A program made the position numbers and the translations under genes. From Laguncularia racemosa (taxonomy: Eukaryota > Streptophyta > Magnoliopsida > Myrtales > Combretaceae): a stretch of DNA of 64,000 nucleotides. Each line of letters begins with the position of its first letter. Position 1 is the first letter of the stretch. The notes below the pieces were generated by a model, which saw only the letters and a program-made list of their open reading frames with translations, made no database searches and was not told where the DNA came from. The stretch lies in assembly GCA_037954665.1 (NCBI GenBank), contig JBBMOL010000066.1:3100001-3164000 (forward strand), in the 5' to 3' direction. Below, one piece after another: positions 23,949 to 35,537 of the stretch.

Positions 23949-24091
23949 GGTTACTTTTTCATAATTTTACTTCTATTATATTTTTCATTTGTCACCATTT
24001 TTATTTTGTTTCTATTTATTTATTTAATTTTTTTTATCCTGACCTTGTTCTTTATTAATTATTTTGATAGGGCAAAAATGAGGTGTTCACA
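22298..24091 (-). repeat. 5' LTR of Tat element, inner end missing
   Basis: Matches 10880-12667 from a (TGTA)n tract at 22296-22328 to the LTR start (minus-sense TGTGAACACCTCATTTTTGC at 24091). Some 0.8 kb present in the other LTR, on the side that should meet the primer-binding site, is absent here. The break falls in the microsatellite. It carries an internal 110-bp direct duplication near 23150-23340 ('gggtttttcttaatctatgc' occurs twice). Confidence 0.8.
23782..23856 (-). other. tRNA-like module within Tat 5' LTR
   Basis: On minus: GCTCAGCCTAGTTGGCTAAG (A-box-like, 23836-23855), then a B-box-like ACGAGTTCTATC (23790-23801), followed by AT-rich sequence. It lies about 235-310 bp from the LTR start and is flanked on the inner side by the same 'cacatg..gcacatgat' patch as in the solo LTR. 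It looks like a degraded tRNA-type Pol III promoter. Confidence 0.5.
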
Positions 24092-24908
24092 ATGATATGA
24101 CATTGAAGACAATGTCCCAATTAAGTGTAAGGGAAGAAAGTAGGAACCATTTAAAAAAAAAAAAAAAAAGGGAACTAAGAGTGTTATATGCTAACAAGTG
24201 CTTTGAATAGAAAATTATCAAAAAAAATTAAAAATTTGCCCTAAATTTTTTATTGATAATCAAACTTTGAAATCATAATCACAATTAAATAGTACTTCGG
24301 CCCTTAGTAAATGAATTTCTCTAAAAAGAATGCTATGCACACTCACACATGTCTTCTTTGGATTACTAATACTTAGTCAAAGTTATAGGATGAAATCGCT
24401 ATGAAGCAAGCCTACTTATTATTCAATGATGGAATTTAAAGTTAAGATTAGACTAAGGTCCTTAGTAAAATGTTAATTGGTTCAATATCTAAGCTTACTA
24501 GGATGTCTATTCTCTCTTCAAAAGTTTTGAGAGCCCTTTAATCTTTAGTGAAAGGGTAAATGAGATTTTTCACTTAAAATTCTTTCCTAAGTATCTTTCT
24601 GAACTAAGGCTTAAAAGAAGTTGGCAAAAACCCATCTAGAAGGGGAAAAAAAGGATAGAGGAAAAAAAACCTCCCCCTCTAAAGGCCAATTAAATAAATA
24701 GTGTGCTAAAATAGTAAATCAATTGATATGGGTGGATCTTAGTCCCTCAAAAGAGCAAGCTTCGACCTTCGCTATCAATTTGAATTAAAATATATAGAAA
24801 ATGGAATCGATGAAAATTACAAAAAGGAGAGGAACCCAAGGGAAATTTTGATGCAACATATTTTCACTCTAGATTACTAAGCTTAGAGAGATAGTTGAGG
24901 AGATTATA
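24092..24908 (+). other. Athila 3' untranslated region
   Basis: Resumes the outer Athila element after the Tat insertion. It opens with 'gacattgaagacaatgtccc' and 'ttaagtgtaaggg', the well-known landmark upstream of the 3' LTR in Athila-related elements. The purine-rich 'gagagatagttgaggaga' just before 24909 may be the polypurine tract. No coding potential. Confidence 0.7.
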
Positions 24909-26202
24909 TGCTCTCAAGTGAAAATCATCTAGAGTTAGTACTTAATTAATGAAATTGTTAATTTTAGGCAATATAGAGCTAAATACGATCAAATCAAGTG
25001 AAATTGACCCAAAAAAAAAAAAAGAGAAAAGCATAATCTCAAATCCATACACCCCATAGCAAGGGTGGTAATGCACATATTCAAGGTCAAAAAGTTATAT
25101 GCCCTTGACCACACCTCATATCAAGGAGGCATATTAACCCAATATCACGAACAAAAAGTCATATGCCCCTTGCCACAAGGCGTGGTAGGGGGCATACCAA
25201 GTCACATGTTATTGGATTATTTTATTTTCACCAACTTTTGAGAGTCCATATATATAAATAGTGTCCAGAATTAAAAGGAAGGTGGAAGCAACACAATTAC
25301 TAGGGTTTTTGAGAGAAAATTCCATTTAAGGCAAACAATCAAGGAGATTTAAGATCTAAGGCAATTGACTTTCAATTTAATGGGTCGTAATCATGAATTC
25401 TAGTTTATCTTCCAAACATTTTTTTTTATTAATTCTATGGAGAAGTAAACCCCAAACTTAGGTCTTATTCAAATACTATTTTGTCATGCTATGAGGATTT
25501 GTTCTTAATAGAATTCCATTGATGTTCTTATGTTCAATTGCATGTTCTTCTATAATTTTATTAAATTCATATATCCAGAGAAAAAGGCTTATGTTTAATA
25601 TCATTTAAGCCAATTAAGAAATTGCTTCTATGATTAGATTTATGCAATTAATGAGGTTCGTTTATGATTTTAGAGATAGAATAACAAAAACCTTTGTTTT
25701 TCAATTGAATTATTAAAGGGTTTATGTTTGTCATTTCTACATTGCTATTAATTGAAGAGAGATCCTAATTAATAAATTCAGGATTAGATAAGTTAATCGA
25801 CTTAAGAGAGTGGTTAGCTTGAATTACATAACTCTATAGTGTAAGAACTCATTAATAATAATCCTTGGATTCAATGATTCATGTGATAAAATAGGAATAA
25901 AATGAGACCTACGTTATCTTGATCATTGAATTAAACCTTATTATTTGCTCTAGTAATCCCTACTTAATTTTAAGAGAATCATACCAATTACTTAGTTAAT
26001 AGTTTAGAATTTAAATCACTCTTAATTGACGGATAGATAATAGGAATGAAGTTAATACTAGTACTTGGATTATCTATGTGGGACAACCATGTACTTAATA
26101 CTATATTAAAGCATGATAGGTACACTTACCTATTACTTTGTAGTTAAAATTAAGGGTATTTCAAATTTTTTTAAACTAAGATTCAACTATGAAGACTGAT
26201 CA
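24909..26202 (+). repeat. 3' LTR of Athila-like element
   Basis: About 1.29 kb, matching 5464-6765 with scattered substitutions and small gaps, and ending ..GACTGATCA. Similarity to the 5' copy stops exactly where the primer-binding site would begin in that copy, which fixes the 3' border. Confidence 0.82.
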
Positions 26203-29200
26203 CAGATCCCTTATTGAAAATCTCATGATGACTTAAAGATTGAAAAATATACAAGGGTAAGGTAGGGACCTGGAACTCAATAACTATTTAACCAGTATTT
26301 TTAAGTTTGATGATGGTAGAGTTGTTCATGACTTCAACATCTTAGATCAATGAAAGAGACATATGAAAGCATTCTTAATGCCCTTTCATATGGCTAAACA
26401 AGTTATGGCAACTCTGGCATTAATGGTTACCATGAAGCAAGATTCTAATGCAACTAAGCATATTTTAGACGACCATGAGACTCTCTTTATCAACTATACC
26501 CATTGAAGCACTTGCTTACATCAAAGTAGAGAGTTAGGAACAAGAAATGCTGGACTTCTACTCTGAAGATGACTACTTTAGTGACACATCAAGTGGAAGA
26601 ATAATTTAGTCAACTCTCAAACACATGCACGGTAGGAACGTCGACAAAAGCAATACCTCTATCAATTTAAATGATACGTAATTGTTAGATGATTCTACAC
26701 CTTTGTGGATATTTTTTTATTATTTTTCTCTCTTCAATACTTTATTTAAGGGTAGTAATACTGCTTTATTTATTTTTTGCACTACCTTTGCAATTTTTTT
26801 AAGGGTACAGTACTCTCTTATTTATTTTCATTTATAATAAGCAGGTTGCATGTATAAGAGATAAGGTATTATATCCCTTCTCATTTTTATACCTTTCAAT
26901 TTATATCACTAAAATTACAATGCGCCCCCCTTATACCCATGTACAGTTTTTTTTTTTCCAACAAGCTAAAAGAAGTAATAACAATTTGTCAGCACATAAA
27001 CTATTTAAAGTAATTGCATGTTTCTAATGTGGTATGTAATTATTGCTACTTAAATTGTGGGAAAGGGATGTAGAAAAAAAAAAAAAGAAAGAAAAGAAAA
27101 CCAAGGCTAGTTCATAAGTACAAAACCATGATGAGGAACTATTAAACCCATTGGCCTCTTAAACTTAGCACCATAATGAGGTTAGCCAAGCCAATATTGA
27201 TTTCCCCATTTGGGGACTCACAAACCAACATGTCTCAACAAGCTAGGTAGGGCCCATGCTCAACTCTAAATATTATTTTTCAAAAATCTTTCATCTTAAA
27301 TTTAGTCCATCTTTCCTTTTTGTCCAAATTAGAGAAAAGTCTGTCAATTTCTTTTCTTCTTTTTTTTCTTTCTATACTAATTTTCATACTCTTTCCAAAT
27401 ATTTTCTAAGAAAAAATGATTCCATAAAAATCTAATGTAGAATCATGAATCAACAACACAACACAAGTCAAATAAAATATAAATTTTGTATCTAAAACAT
27501 GATGATTAGATGATTTAAGTTGACGACTTTTCACAAATTCTATCATAATATTTTCAAAACAAATTACTCGTTTTTAAAGTTTTTTTTCCCCATTAAGTTA
27601 CATAGTATATTAATAATCCCAGAAGTTATAAGTGTAACATCACTTAAACTCCTAGCAATTGTTGCAGCAAAGCCTTCATCAATTATAGATAGACATGGGC
27701 AAGGATAGGTTTAGACTTATACCTTAACCACAAACCACATTATCAAGCCCTAAACCTAGACCTAACATGTGAATGTGGTAATCAAGCTTGTGTTTTGCAT
27801 GCAAGTTGTTACACCAAAGCAATCATGAATTGCAATATAGTGTGGAGTTGTGTCTACTTACGACTTCACATGGGCATTCATGCCCAAACAAAGAAAAAAG
27901 AATTCATGGGCTTGTGAAATCAAAACATCAAACATAGCCTATAAATATTATACCTCTCATTCGCATTCTTTCACACAAATATACATGCATACATTAGTTA
28001 TATTACACAGTATTTCTCAAAAGATTTGTCAATCTTTCCTTCTTGTGCCCCAATCCCACCACACCCCCCCTCCTCACCCAATTGAAAACATCTCCTTCCT
28101 TAAGATTTTTCATACATTATTAAATGTTACAAGTATCTTATAAAATAGGCATTGCAATAGACTTTAGCATCTATGCTTGTATTTATATGTGCCATTTTTC
28201 TTAAAATCATAAGATATTTGATTAGTACAAAGCAGAATTTAGAGATTAAGGATTGAAGAAAGAAGGTGATAGAGTAACTTCAATGAAATGTTGATTTCAC
28301 TTGTGGCGGTATGATACATGTAAACTTATAATGGAATGTATTAAAAATGTTCCCAATTAACATGTATTGCAATCGATAGTATTATCTCCTTTTTATGACA
28401 CTCCCTTTTATTAGTTAGGTGTAACTATTTACCGTCCTCATCTTCTATAAATTCTCTAGCTCTTTAATCTACCCCATGTCAAACATTTTTTTGAATATTT
28501 GTATCACTTAAGAAAAACTTGATTAATTCTAAAGTTTGAGAAATTATCTAAAGTAAAGTAGATTCTATGTTGGTGAAAATTTTGGAAGATAGAGATGCTA
28601 AATAATTACATTCAACTCATACAAGTAATGCCACATATCCACTAGGGAAAAAATACTATAGATGTAAGATATAGAAAAGGAAGAAGTTATTTCTTTTTTT
28701 TTTTTCACCTATGAATTGGAATTGTTAATGAAAACACCTCATTCATCAAATATATGTGATTGAATATTTATGATAATACCAATTTATATATATATATATA
28801 TATATATACTTCATAGCACCAATGTTTAAATTAAGGTAAAATTGAAGTAATTTTCATTTTTATCAATCTATAATTTTTAACGCTACTATACTTGATATTA
28901 ATCACCTATTTCAACAATTTAAGATTTAAAGAAGATTGAGAATAACTTTTTTAACGTCACATGTAGGTCTAATGTTGCATCAAGGGATACAAATGTTGAT
29001 TATATTACAAGTTATAGGACTACAACTAATAAAATTTTATAATGTGTAAAAAATATTAACATTACAACATTGAAACAGCTCTTACATTTTAATTACTTTG
29101 TTATTTTACTTTCTAACTATTTCATTTAAGGACCTTGTTTATTTCTAGCATCTTTATTTCCATGTAAAGGGAGTTCTCCGGGTATATACTTTTCTCCAAA

Positions 29201-29400
29201 TAAATGAAGTTGTATGTTCTCCGCTTGAATGAGAGAATATTAGAAAATCAATTTTCAATTTGCATTAATTAACAAACTTATGCGTTTGACAAAGTGAAGC
29301 TGCACAAGACAGTGAAATTTGTTTCTTTTTTTCTTTTTCAAAAAAAAAAAAAAGAAAAATCAACAAAAGCCGTTTCCACGAAACATGAAGCTGTGACCCC
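26203..29400. other. Intergenic; degraded coding-like stretch at 26220-26660
   Basis: Near 26500-26660 a plus frame gives an acidic, Tyr/Phe/Ser-rich fragment ending in several stops, which I cannot assign. Beyond 26700 the DNA is AT-rich with homopolymer runs; the ORFs here look like chance. A (TA)n microsatellite is at 28784. Confidence 0.4.
28784..28808. repeat. (TA)n microsatellite
   Basis: About twelve TA units. Confidence 0.9.
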
Positions 29401-31864
29401 AACGCAGCCCAACCGTTGACTCTACAGACGCGGCACCAAACCGGCCCTAAACAGGCTGAACACAGTTCGATTTAAAATGGCCCCACAACCCACCGTGTTT
29501 CAGTCCAGGTCGGGTTGCAGAGGGGCTGTCGACCAGAAAAACATCTTCAGAATACAAAACTCAGCTACTCAACTTTGAATATCCAAATATGTTCAAGCTA
29601 AAGTTGAATGAACCTTCCTCAAAGATATACCCTACACAATGATTAAAAGAAAAAAGAAAAAAGAAGAAAAGATTTTACACAAAATTGGTAGATTAACCCA
29701 GAGGATTGCATTACAAGACAGCTAGTCCCACAAGGATATGCTCTGCGTGCTACTTAAGTAATTTAGAAGACGAATGCCCTTTTCACAGTAGATTTGGATG
29801 GCAGTGTGCGCAAAATTGGATTGCCGGCCCTCCTTTCTAGGCCAGAGTGGTGTAATTTCAGGTCCTAATTGCAACTTCCTCCTGTCATTCCACAGTTATT
29901 ATATATTACCACACGGCAAGCAGCTTTGGCAACCTCAACATCCTGCATGTGGTAGATCCACCCTATCCGTGCTGAAATGGTAGTCCACCTAAACCCTACA
30001 CTTTCTAGAAGGATCTCAATTTATGTCTCGTGTCAACATACACTCAAAATTGGATTAGCCTATTTTGGTTTCAGGCCAGTTGCCCCCATAGTTGGCATAA
30101 CTTTTTTAGCTTTCTAGTTTTTTTTTTTCGGTGAATAAAAAAAAAAACAATTCAAACTTAATCCATTCCACCAAAAATCCAAGGCCTATTGCTTTTTATT
30201 GCACTCATAAGTGTGGCTACGTATACAAGCTAAATGTTTCCATATTTCGTTTTAACAGAGTTAATCTTGTAAACACTTCCTCGTACTAGTAAAAATCAAT
30301 TTACTTTCCATAAAAAACCCCCCAAACACTCCCTCCCTCCCCCCACCCCCCCCCAACAAAAAAAAAAAAAAACTAAAAAAAAAAAAAAAGATGATAAGAA
30401 AAAACATCGAAACACGGATTGAGGACAAAAACAATGAAAGCCTGATCAAGCATCCACCACTTACAAGGCTGTCCAGTTTTAAACAGATAGTCAATCAAGT
30501 AAAACACAAGATTTGACCTGCAAGAACTATGGAGGAGATAGATCTTCAAACTAAAAGAGAAAACAATGTTTCCGAAGTCCTAACAATACTCCTGCGTGCA
30601 AAAACCGGCAATGGACTAAACATCTAGAAGAATCCTTTTTTTTTTTTTAATGAAAGGTCAGATACATATAGAAGATGGTAGATATAATACTATAAAAAAG
30701 TAGAATGTGCTTCTAACTTCTAAATAGTATTTACCAACCCACAGAACAGATATCATGGAGCAGTGCTGAAGATAGAGGACCAACATGCGCCCAGACTTGC
30801 TCATGCTCAGAAAATGACCCCAGCTTTAGTTTTCACATGGATCCCAACTTTGAACCAAGCCGCTGGACCAGCATTACCATTAACCAAATCAAAAGAGCGA
30901 GAATTCTTGCCAACACATGTAGAAGTAGTGTCGTCGCAACCACTTAATTGCCATTCAACAAAAGAATTTGAGATTTGGACGTGTTCAGACAAGCAGAAAT
31001 GGGGATTGTGCAGTTTACAAGCTTCCCTCTTGAACCAGCAAGCACAGGACTAGGGCATATGTAGATCAGAAGCTGTTGTTGGGGAGAAGTGCAGAAAAGT
31101 TGTTGGCAACCAAGATACTGTATGTTTGCAGATTCAATTCTTGCTAATGCATCTACAAGTAGTCTAGCAGTTCAACCAACTTCTTGAAATTGCCATGTCA
31201 ACAAACACAAGAATGAGACATAGGACATGTCAAGACTAGTGTTGATGGGGATAATGCTATTTACCAGCTCTCCTCTTGAACCAGTAAGCAGGAGATTACA
31301 GGTCATAAATAGATCAGAAGCTTTTGTTGGAGAGGAATGCAGAAAAGCAGTTGACAACCAAGATACCATAAGTTTGCAGATTCAACACGTGATTGACTCA
31401 AACAAAATGCAGAAGCATCGAGGAGTAGAGGCAGAGGAGCAGAGATGGGAAAAACCATGACCACTAAGATGAAGTGAGTAGCAAAACGTGCTGTTTAGCC
31501 GACAATCGCAAACCTCAAAAGCCAAACATGTAAAATATTTAGAGCTACATTCCAAATTGGATATAAGAGCAGCATGACTAAAGTAAGATAAGAGAACATG
31601 CAAAAAATAAAAGATGTAATCAAGTAGGATAAAGACCTCCAAGTTTCATATAGCCGAAGGGAGCAAGCCAATGTAAAACGGTGTCCAAAGCACCCATAGG
31701 TAAAACTCTTCGCAGAAGCCACGCATGTCTAGTTCCTAACTTACTCCATTGTCATGAGACTAACATACATTGTTCTTACTTCTTTCAATCCTGCCTACAT
31801 CTAAGACAGTGGCAATGATATCCAGTGTCTTCTTCCGTCTTTTGCTTCTACCAGGGACTAGGCC
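29401..31864. other. Region downstream of RSZ21, including its probable 3' UTR
   Basis: Minus-strand transcription of RSZ21 must run into this region beyond the stop at 31865. I cannot place the polyadenylation site. It contains a C-run/A-run tract at 30320-30390 and the diverged duplication at 30990-31390. No separate gene was recognised; the ORFs on both strands look like chance. Confidence 0.4.
30990..31390. repeat. Diverged tandem duplication, about 246-bp spacing
   Basis: A block including 'ctcttgaaccag', 'tagatcagaagct', 'tgcagaaaag' and 'caaccaagata' occurs at about 31010-31145 and again at about 31256-31390, with many differences. It lies in the probable 3' flank of RSZ21. Confidence 0.75.
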
Positions 31865-34800
31865 CTAAGCTCTGCCAAGAAAATTACCAAATAAGTTCAA
31901 TGCTATGTGAAACAAGTAAGCAAAAGTCCAAATTATCATTCAGTATACCCAAAATTGTTCCTAAAATAAGGGGAATGCAAGCAATATTGAATCACCAGAA
32001 TAAGAAGAGCGCTTGTCTTCCAAAAACACTCCCCTTTCTAGCTTGTGTCCCAATACAATACACTATTAGTTCCATGGAGGAACAAAGATTGAAGGGCCAG
32101 TGATATGGAAAACCAAAGACATACCCATTGGCATAAGGTGAGATACGGCGAGCATGGTGATATGGTGGAGACCTGCTGTAGCTACGGACCCGGCGAGGAG
32201 GTGAGACACTGCGGCGTCGTGGAGACCTCCTCCCACGAGGACTATAACCCCTGCCAGGCACAGCATTTTGTTTTTTTAAAGTGGGATAAGTCAAATCGGA
32301 AGGAGTGAACACAAAATTGACAGATACCAAGATACTAAATAACCATGTCAAGTAACTCAGTTAAGCTTTCTGCTAGATGTTGACTGCCTAATATGAGTCA
32401 ACCCCTTAATCCTCACTTAGATTTAGCAGAGATGGTGTTAAAAATTTAGGCACTTAAGTGTGAATGATTATAAGCAAGGAGTACAGTAGGAATATGAAGA
32501 TTCTTGGAATGCACAAATGTATGAAAATAGATAAGAAAAAGAAGTGTATATGTATAAGAAAATATCAGGTCTCCCACTGATCCAGTTTTCTTCCCATCAA
32601 TTCAATTTTTAAAAAATAATAATAATAGAAGAAACTACTTAAGATAATTTGGACATGTAAAACGCAAAACCAAACAATATTAAGGAAAAGAGTCACAATA
32701 GTATAAACATAAGACATGAGACCAAAAAGGCATTACATAAACATAAAAAGAGCCTTTGCTGTATGGATTCACTAGGGAAATGTTAATGGAGGGCGTAAAG
32801 TAACAGAACATGACTGGTGCATGGAGGGCGTAAAGTAACAGGTCTTCAGTGCTCGGGCAATGGGCAATACCGGCCTCCCACCTACCACTAAGCTTTGTTC
32901 CCTCATGGACGGTAATAACTGGTGCATCCCAGACGCAGTACTCAATATGAACATCCAGATACCTGACTCCCTTCTTCCCAATGCAACTGCCAATGACCAC
33001 CTCCGATGGATCCATTCCAACACGGGCGACTACACAACCAAGAGTGGGTATGCATTCCTCTCCCCTTCACCCAGACCAGTCCCTTGGGCGAAGGTTATAT
33101 GGAATAAATACTCTATCCCTAAACACTCGTTTATCTTGTGGCTGGCCTGGCTCCACAAGCTGACCACCCTTGACAAATTGGAATTATGGGGCATGACTAC
33201 TTCCACCACGTGCTTCCTATGTCATCAGAGCCCGGAAGATCATCCTCACCTCTTCTTCACTGCCCACCACACTTTCACAATTGGCAAGGGGCCACCTCGC
33301 TACTATTGGCCTCAAATGGCTCCACCTCTATTGACCACAATAGAAGATGCGTCGCACTGGCTGCTTCAGTGTATTGCATATGGAGAATGCGTAATAATGC
33401 ACGTCTATGGAATCACATCCCCAACTGGGGTTCAATTGTAAACCAAATTATAGCTTACACCTATGTATTGTAATGCTTCCATGTAGCTCTTTTGCTTCGC
33501 TTTTACTTTGCTACGTCCTATGACTATATTGTAAATTTCCCGGTTCATGATTGTATACGTTTTGGATATCAATAAAATTCACCTTATCCAAAAAAGTAAC
33601 AGAACATGAATTTATATAGGTTTTCCACAAAGCCCCAAAATTTGATTTCCCCTAATATCACACAGGCAAGACTAAAGCAGTACTACTCCCAAAAGAAAAA
33701 GAAAAAGAAAAAAAAAAAACAATGAAGCAAGAAAAGAGGAGGTACCACTAACTGGAGGGAGAATCGAACTTTCAAGCAATGCAAAAGGCATTAAACTAGA
33801 TGATTGTTATCATAAACCAAAGCATTTAGCTGAGTAAAGAATTAATGCAAGCAGGATTGTCAGTGTATTGCAATCAAAAGACATGCTTACATAAATCAGA
33901 TGAGACAAAAATTTCTTCAAGGAAACCAAGTTTCTTAGATTTTCAACGATTACTCGGTGGGTAATTATCCATGCTAATTTTTCTTCAGAGTACAATCAAT
34001 TACCACCAAAGAGTTGATTCTTACAAACAGATGAATGTACCCAGACAAAATGTCTGTGCACACAGCATACAAGATCCAAGCCAGTACAGAAGTGCAATTA
34101 CTGGTATATGGACAAAATAACTCAACAATTCATTCTTTGCAGTTGGTTACCATGACATCCTTCTTCACATGCTTCTATAAGATTCAACTTCCATCCAAAC
34201 ATGGAACAGATGTCTTTTCAGCAAACCCAAAAAGCAGAGAAAAAATATAAAATATATGTTACGCTGATCATTCACCACATTATAAGAAATATTACATTGA
34301 TAAGTTAAAAAGGTGTCATTGTTACCTATCACCATAACCATAACTGGGACTCCTTCGACGTCTGGGACTAGGGCTTTGGCGCCGCCCACTTCCATAGCCT
34401 CTCGAGCCAATTCGTAGGCGACACTCTCTTGCAAAATGACCAGGTTCACCACATTCATAACACTTCAGATCATCACCTCCACCACGCCCACGACCACCGC
34501 CACGGCCACCACCTCCCCCCTTGGAATTGTGTGAGAGTTCCACTCTCCAGCCATTCTTTCCTATAAGTTCAGTACAGCAAAAAAAATATATCATAATCCA
34601 TTCATAGAACTTTGTGATAAATAGAAAATAGATTTAAATCGAATCAAGGTGCATGTTCGCTCATGAAAACATGCTTCAGACAATGGAAGAAACACCATGT
34701 TTATCAACTGCTAGTAAAAGGAAATTCTTAATAATTTTTTTTCAACACTAATACAGAAAGAGATTGTTAAACGTCATATAGAGTGGGTTAAATGTAACAT

Positions 34801-35537
34801 AGAGTGCAAGAGGGGATTGAGTCAACATATGCTTGGGATATTCCAAACATAGCAAAACAAGAAACAATTAACACGAAAACAAATTCTTGATCTCGAATTT
34901 TGGACCTTGCAGTAATTAGCAGATGCTCACCATCTCAAAAAATGACACTTTATAGATGCTCAAAAGAGGAGTATCTAGAGTTCGGGACATGTTAAAACAC
35001 AGAAGACAAGCCATCTCGGAGCAGTTCAGTATTTGATATTCATAAAATATGCTAGCACCAGAAACTAAAATCAATAAAAACCAAAATTAACATCGCGGGA
35101 AAACTCACACTCCGAATTCAAACTTCAAAAAGCAACTAACAAGGAGTAAAACAATTGAAATATTTACACCAATTGCAACAAAAATCTTAATACCGACCAT
35201 CCAAAGAGCGAATAGCATCTAAAGCATCCCGACGATCATCGAACTCGATAAACGCATAACCTGGCGGCCTTCGAGCAACCCAGACACTGCATTCATTATA
35301 CCCCCAATACACAGTCAAAATCCAATGAAAAAAGAACTTAATCATGCAATTTTCGGTTATAGCCCCAATCACGCAAAACCCGTGTAACCCTAATCGTAAA
35401 AATCGAACAATTATTGGGAAATCAAAACACAATTTGGAAAAAGGGTACCTTCTTAAGACTCCAAAAAGACGAAATTCATCTTCAAGATCTCTCTCGGAGA
35501 CACGCGGATCCAAGTTCCCAACGTACACACGAGACAT
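31865..35537 (-). CDS. RSZ21: Serine/arginine-rich splicing factor RSZ21-like
   Basis: A plant SR protein of the RSZ (9G8-like) subfamily: a nuclear RNA-binding factor for constitutive and alternative pre-mRNA splicing. Five coding exons on minus: 35537-35449, 35286-35198, 34560-34326, 32250-32125 and 31871-31865, all with GT..AG borders and matching phases, giving 181 residues. Residues 1-67 form the RRM (RNP2 VYVGNL at 4-9; RNP1-like PGYAFIEF at 38-45). A Gly/Arg hinge follows, then one CCHC zinc knuckle (Cys93, Cys96, His101, Cys106), then an RS tail rich in RSP/SPRR. The end ISPYANGA matches the short ..SPYANGx end of the family; the last exon holds only seven coding bases. The exon 2 donor (GTCGGT) is weak. 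Reading through intron 4 would give a different tail, so intron retention is plausible. A LINE sits in intron 3. Confidence 0.93.
32814..33593 (+). mobile_element. 5'-truncated LINE in RSZ21 intron 3
   Basis: A LINE 3' fragment of about 780 bp, antisense to RSZ21. It is bounded by a 16-bp direct repeat AAGTAACAGAACATGA at 32798-32813 and 33594-33609, a typical LINE target duplication. The right end has 'aataaaattcaccttatcc' followed by a very short A run. The first bases of the insert (32814-32841) include a 21-bp copy of the adjacent target DNA (32786-32806 is repeated at 32821-32841), likely filler made at the truncated 5' junction. Confidence 0.92.
32842..33473 (+). pseudogene. LINE ORF2 C-terminal fragment (zinc-binding RT domain)
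   Basis: The plus frame from about 32842 to 33300 encodes the reverse-transcriptase zinc-binding region of plant LINEs: W-I-H-S-N-T-G-D-Y-T-T-K-S-G-Y-A-F (about 33010-33060), VIWNKYSIPKHSFILWLAW (about 33091-33147), then CFLCHQSPEDHPHLFF (about 33211-33258). The last part continues in another frame (CIWRMRNNARLWNHIP, about 33373-33420), so one frameshift lies at about 33260-33350. It ends with a stop near 33473. Confidence 0.88.

Larger units (their letters stand above)
10107..24091 (-). mobile_element. Tat-lineage Ty3/gypsy element (minus), rearranged
   Basis: Reading the minus strand from 24091 to 10107: truncated 5' LTR, foreign material, reverse-transcriptase tail plus RNase H, a second archaeal-type RNase H, integrase, tandem-repeat 3' untranslated region, polypurine tract and 3' LTR. 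The double RNase H and the repeat-rich 3' region are hallmarks of the Tat/Ogre/Retand lineage. The flanks ATAAT (10102-10106) and ATGAT (24092-24096) form a 5-bp target duplication with one mismatch. gag, protease, most of reverse transcriptase and the inner part of the 5' LTR are missing. It inserted into the Athila element in opposite orientation. Confidence 0.8.
5464..26202 (+). mobile_element. Athila-like Ty3/gypsy element, internally deleted, carrying nested elements
   Basis: This is the outer element of a nest. It has a 5' LTR (5464-6765), a degenerate primer-binding site of the Athila type, gag and protease remnants (about 6907-9240), a post-pol region, then an inserted Tat element (10107-24091), and finally its own 3' untranslated region and 3' LTR (24092-26202). 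Reverse transcriptase, RNase H and integrase are absent: protease-distal sequence passes directly into the conserved post-pol region near 9240-9290. Flanks show no matching 5-bp target duplication (GTTAA on the left, CAGAT on the right), so either a flank was altered or the two LTRs come from different copies. Stops interrupt every frame; it is not autonomous. Confidence 0.75.

Noticed and set aside
24092..24908. Env-like third ORF of the Athila element
   Set aside because: Some Athila elements carry one, but I could not read any continuous frame here or at 9300-10106.
30261..30494. 77-codon minus ORF with Phe and Gly runs
   Set aside because: Produced by homopolymer A and C tracts at 30320-30390; low complexity only.
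32105..32308. 67-codon plus ORF overlapping RSZ21 exon 4
   Set aside because: Antisense shadow of the RS-domain exon.
32680..33023. Minus-strand ORFs across the LINE (83 and 111 codons)
   Set aside because: They are antisense shadows of the LINE reverse-transcriptase zinc-binding region.
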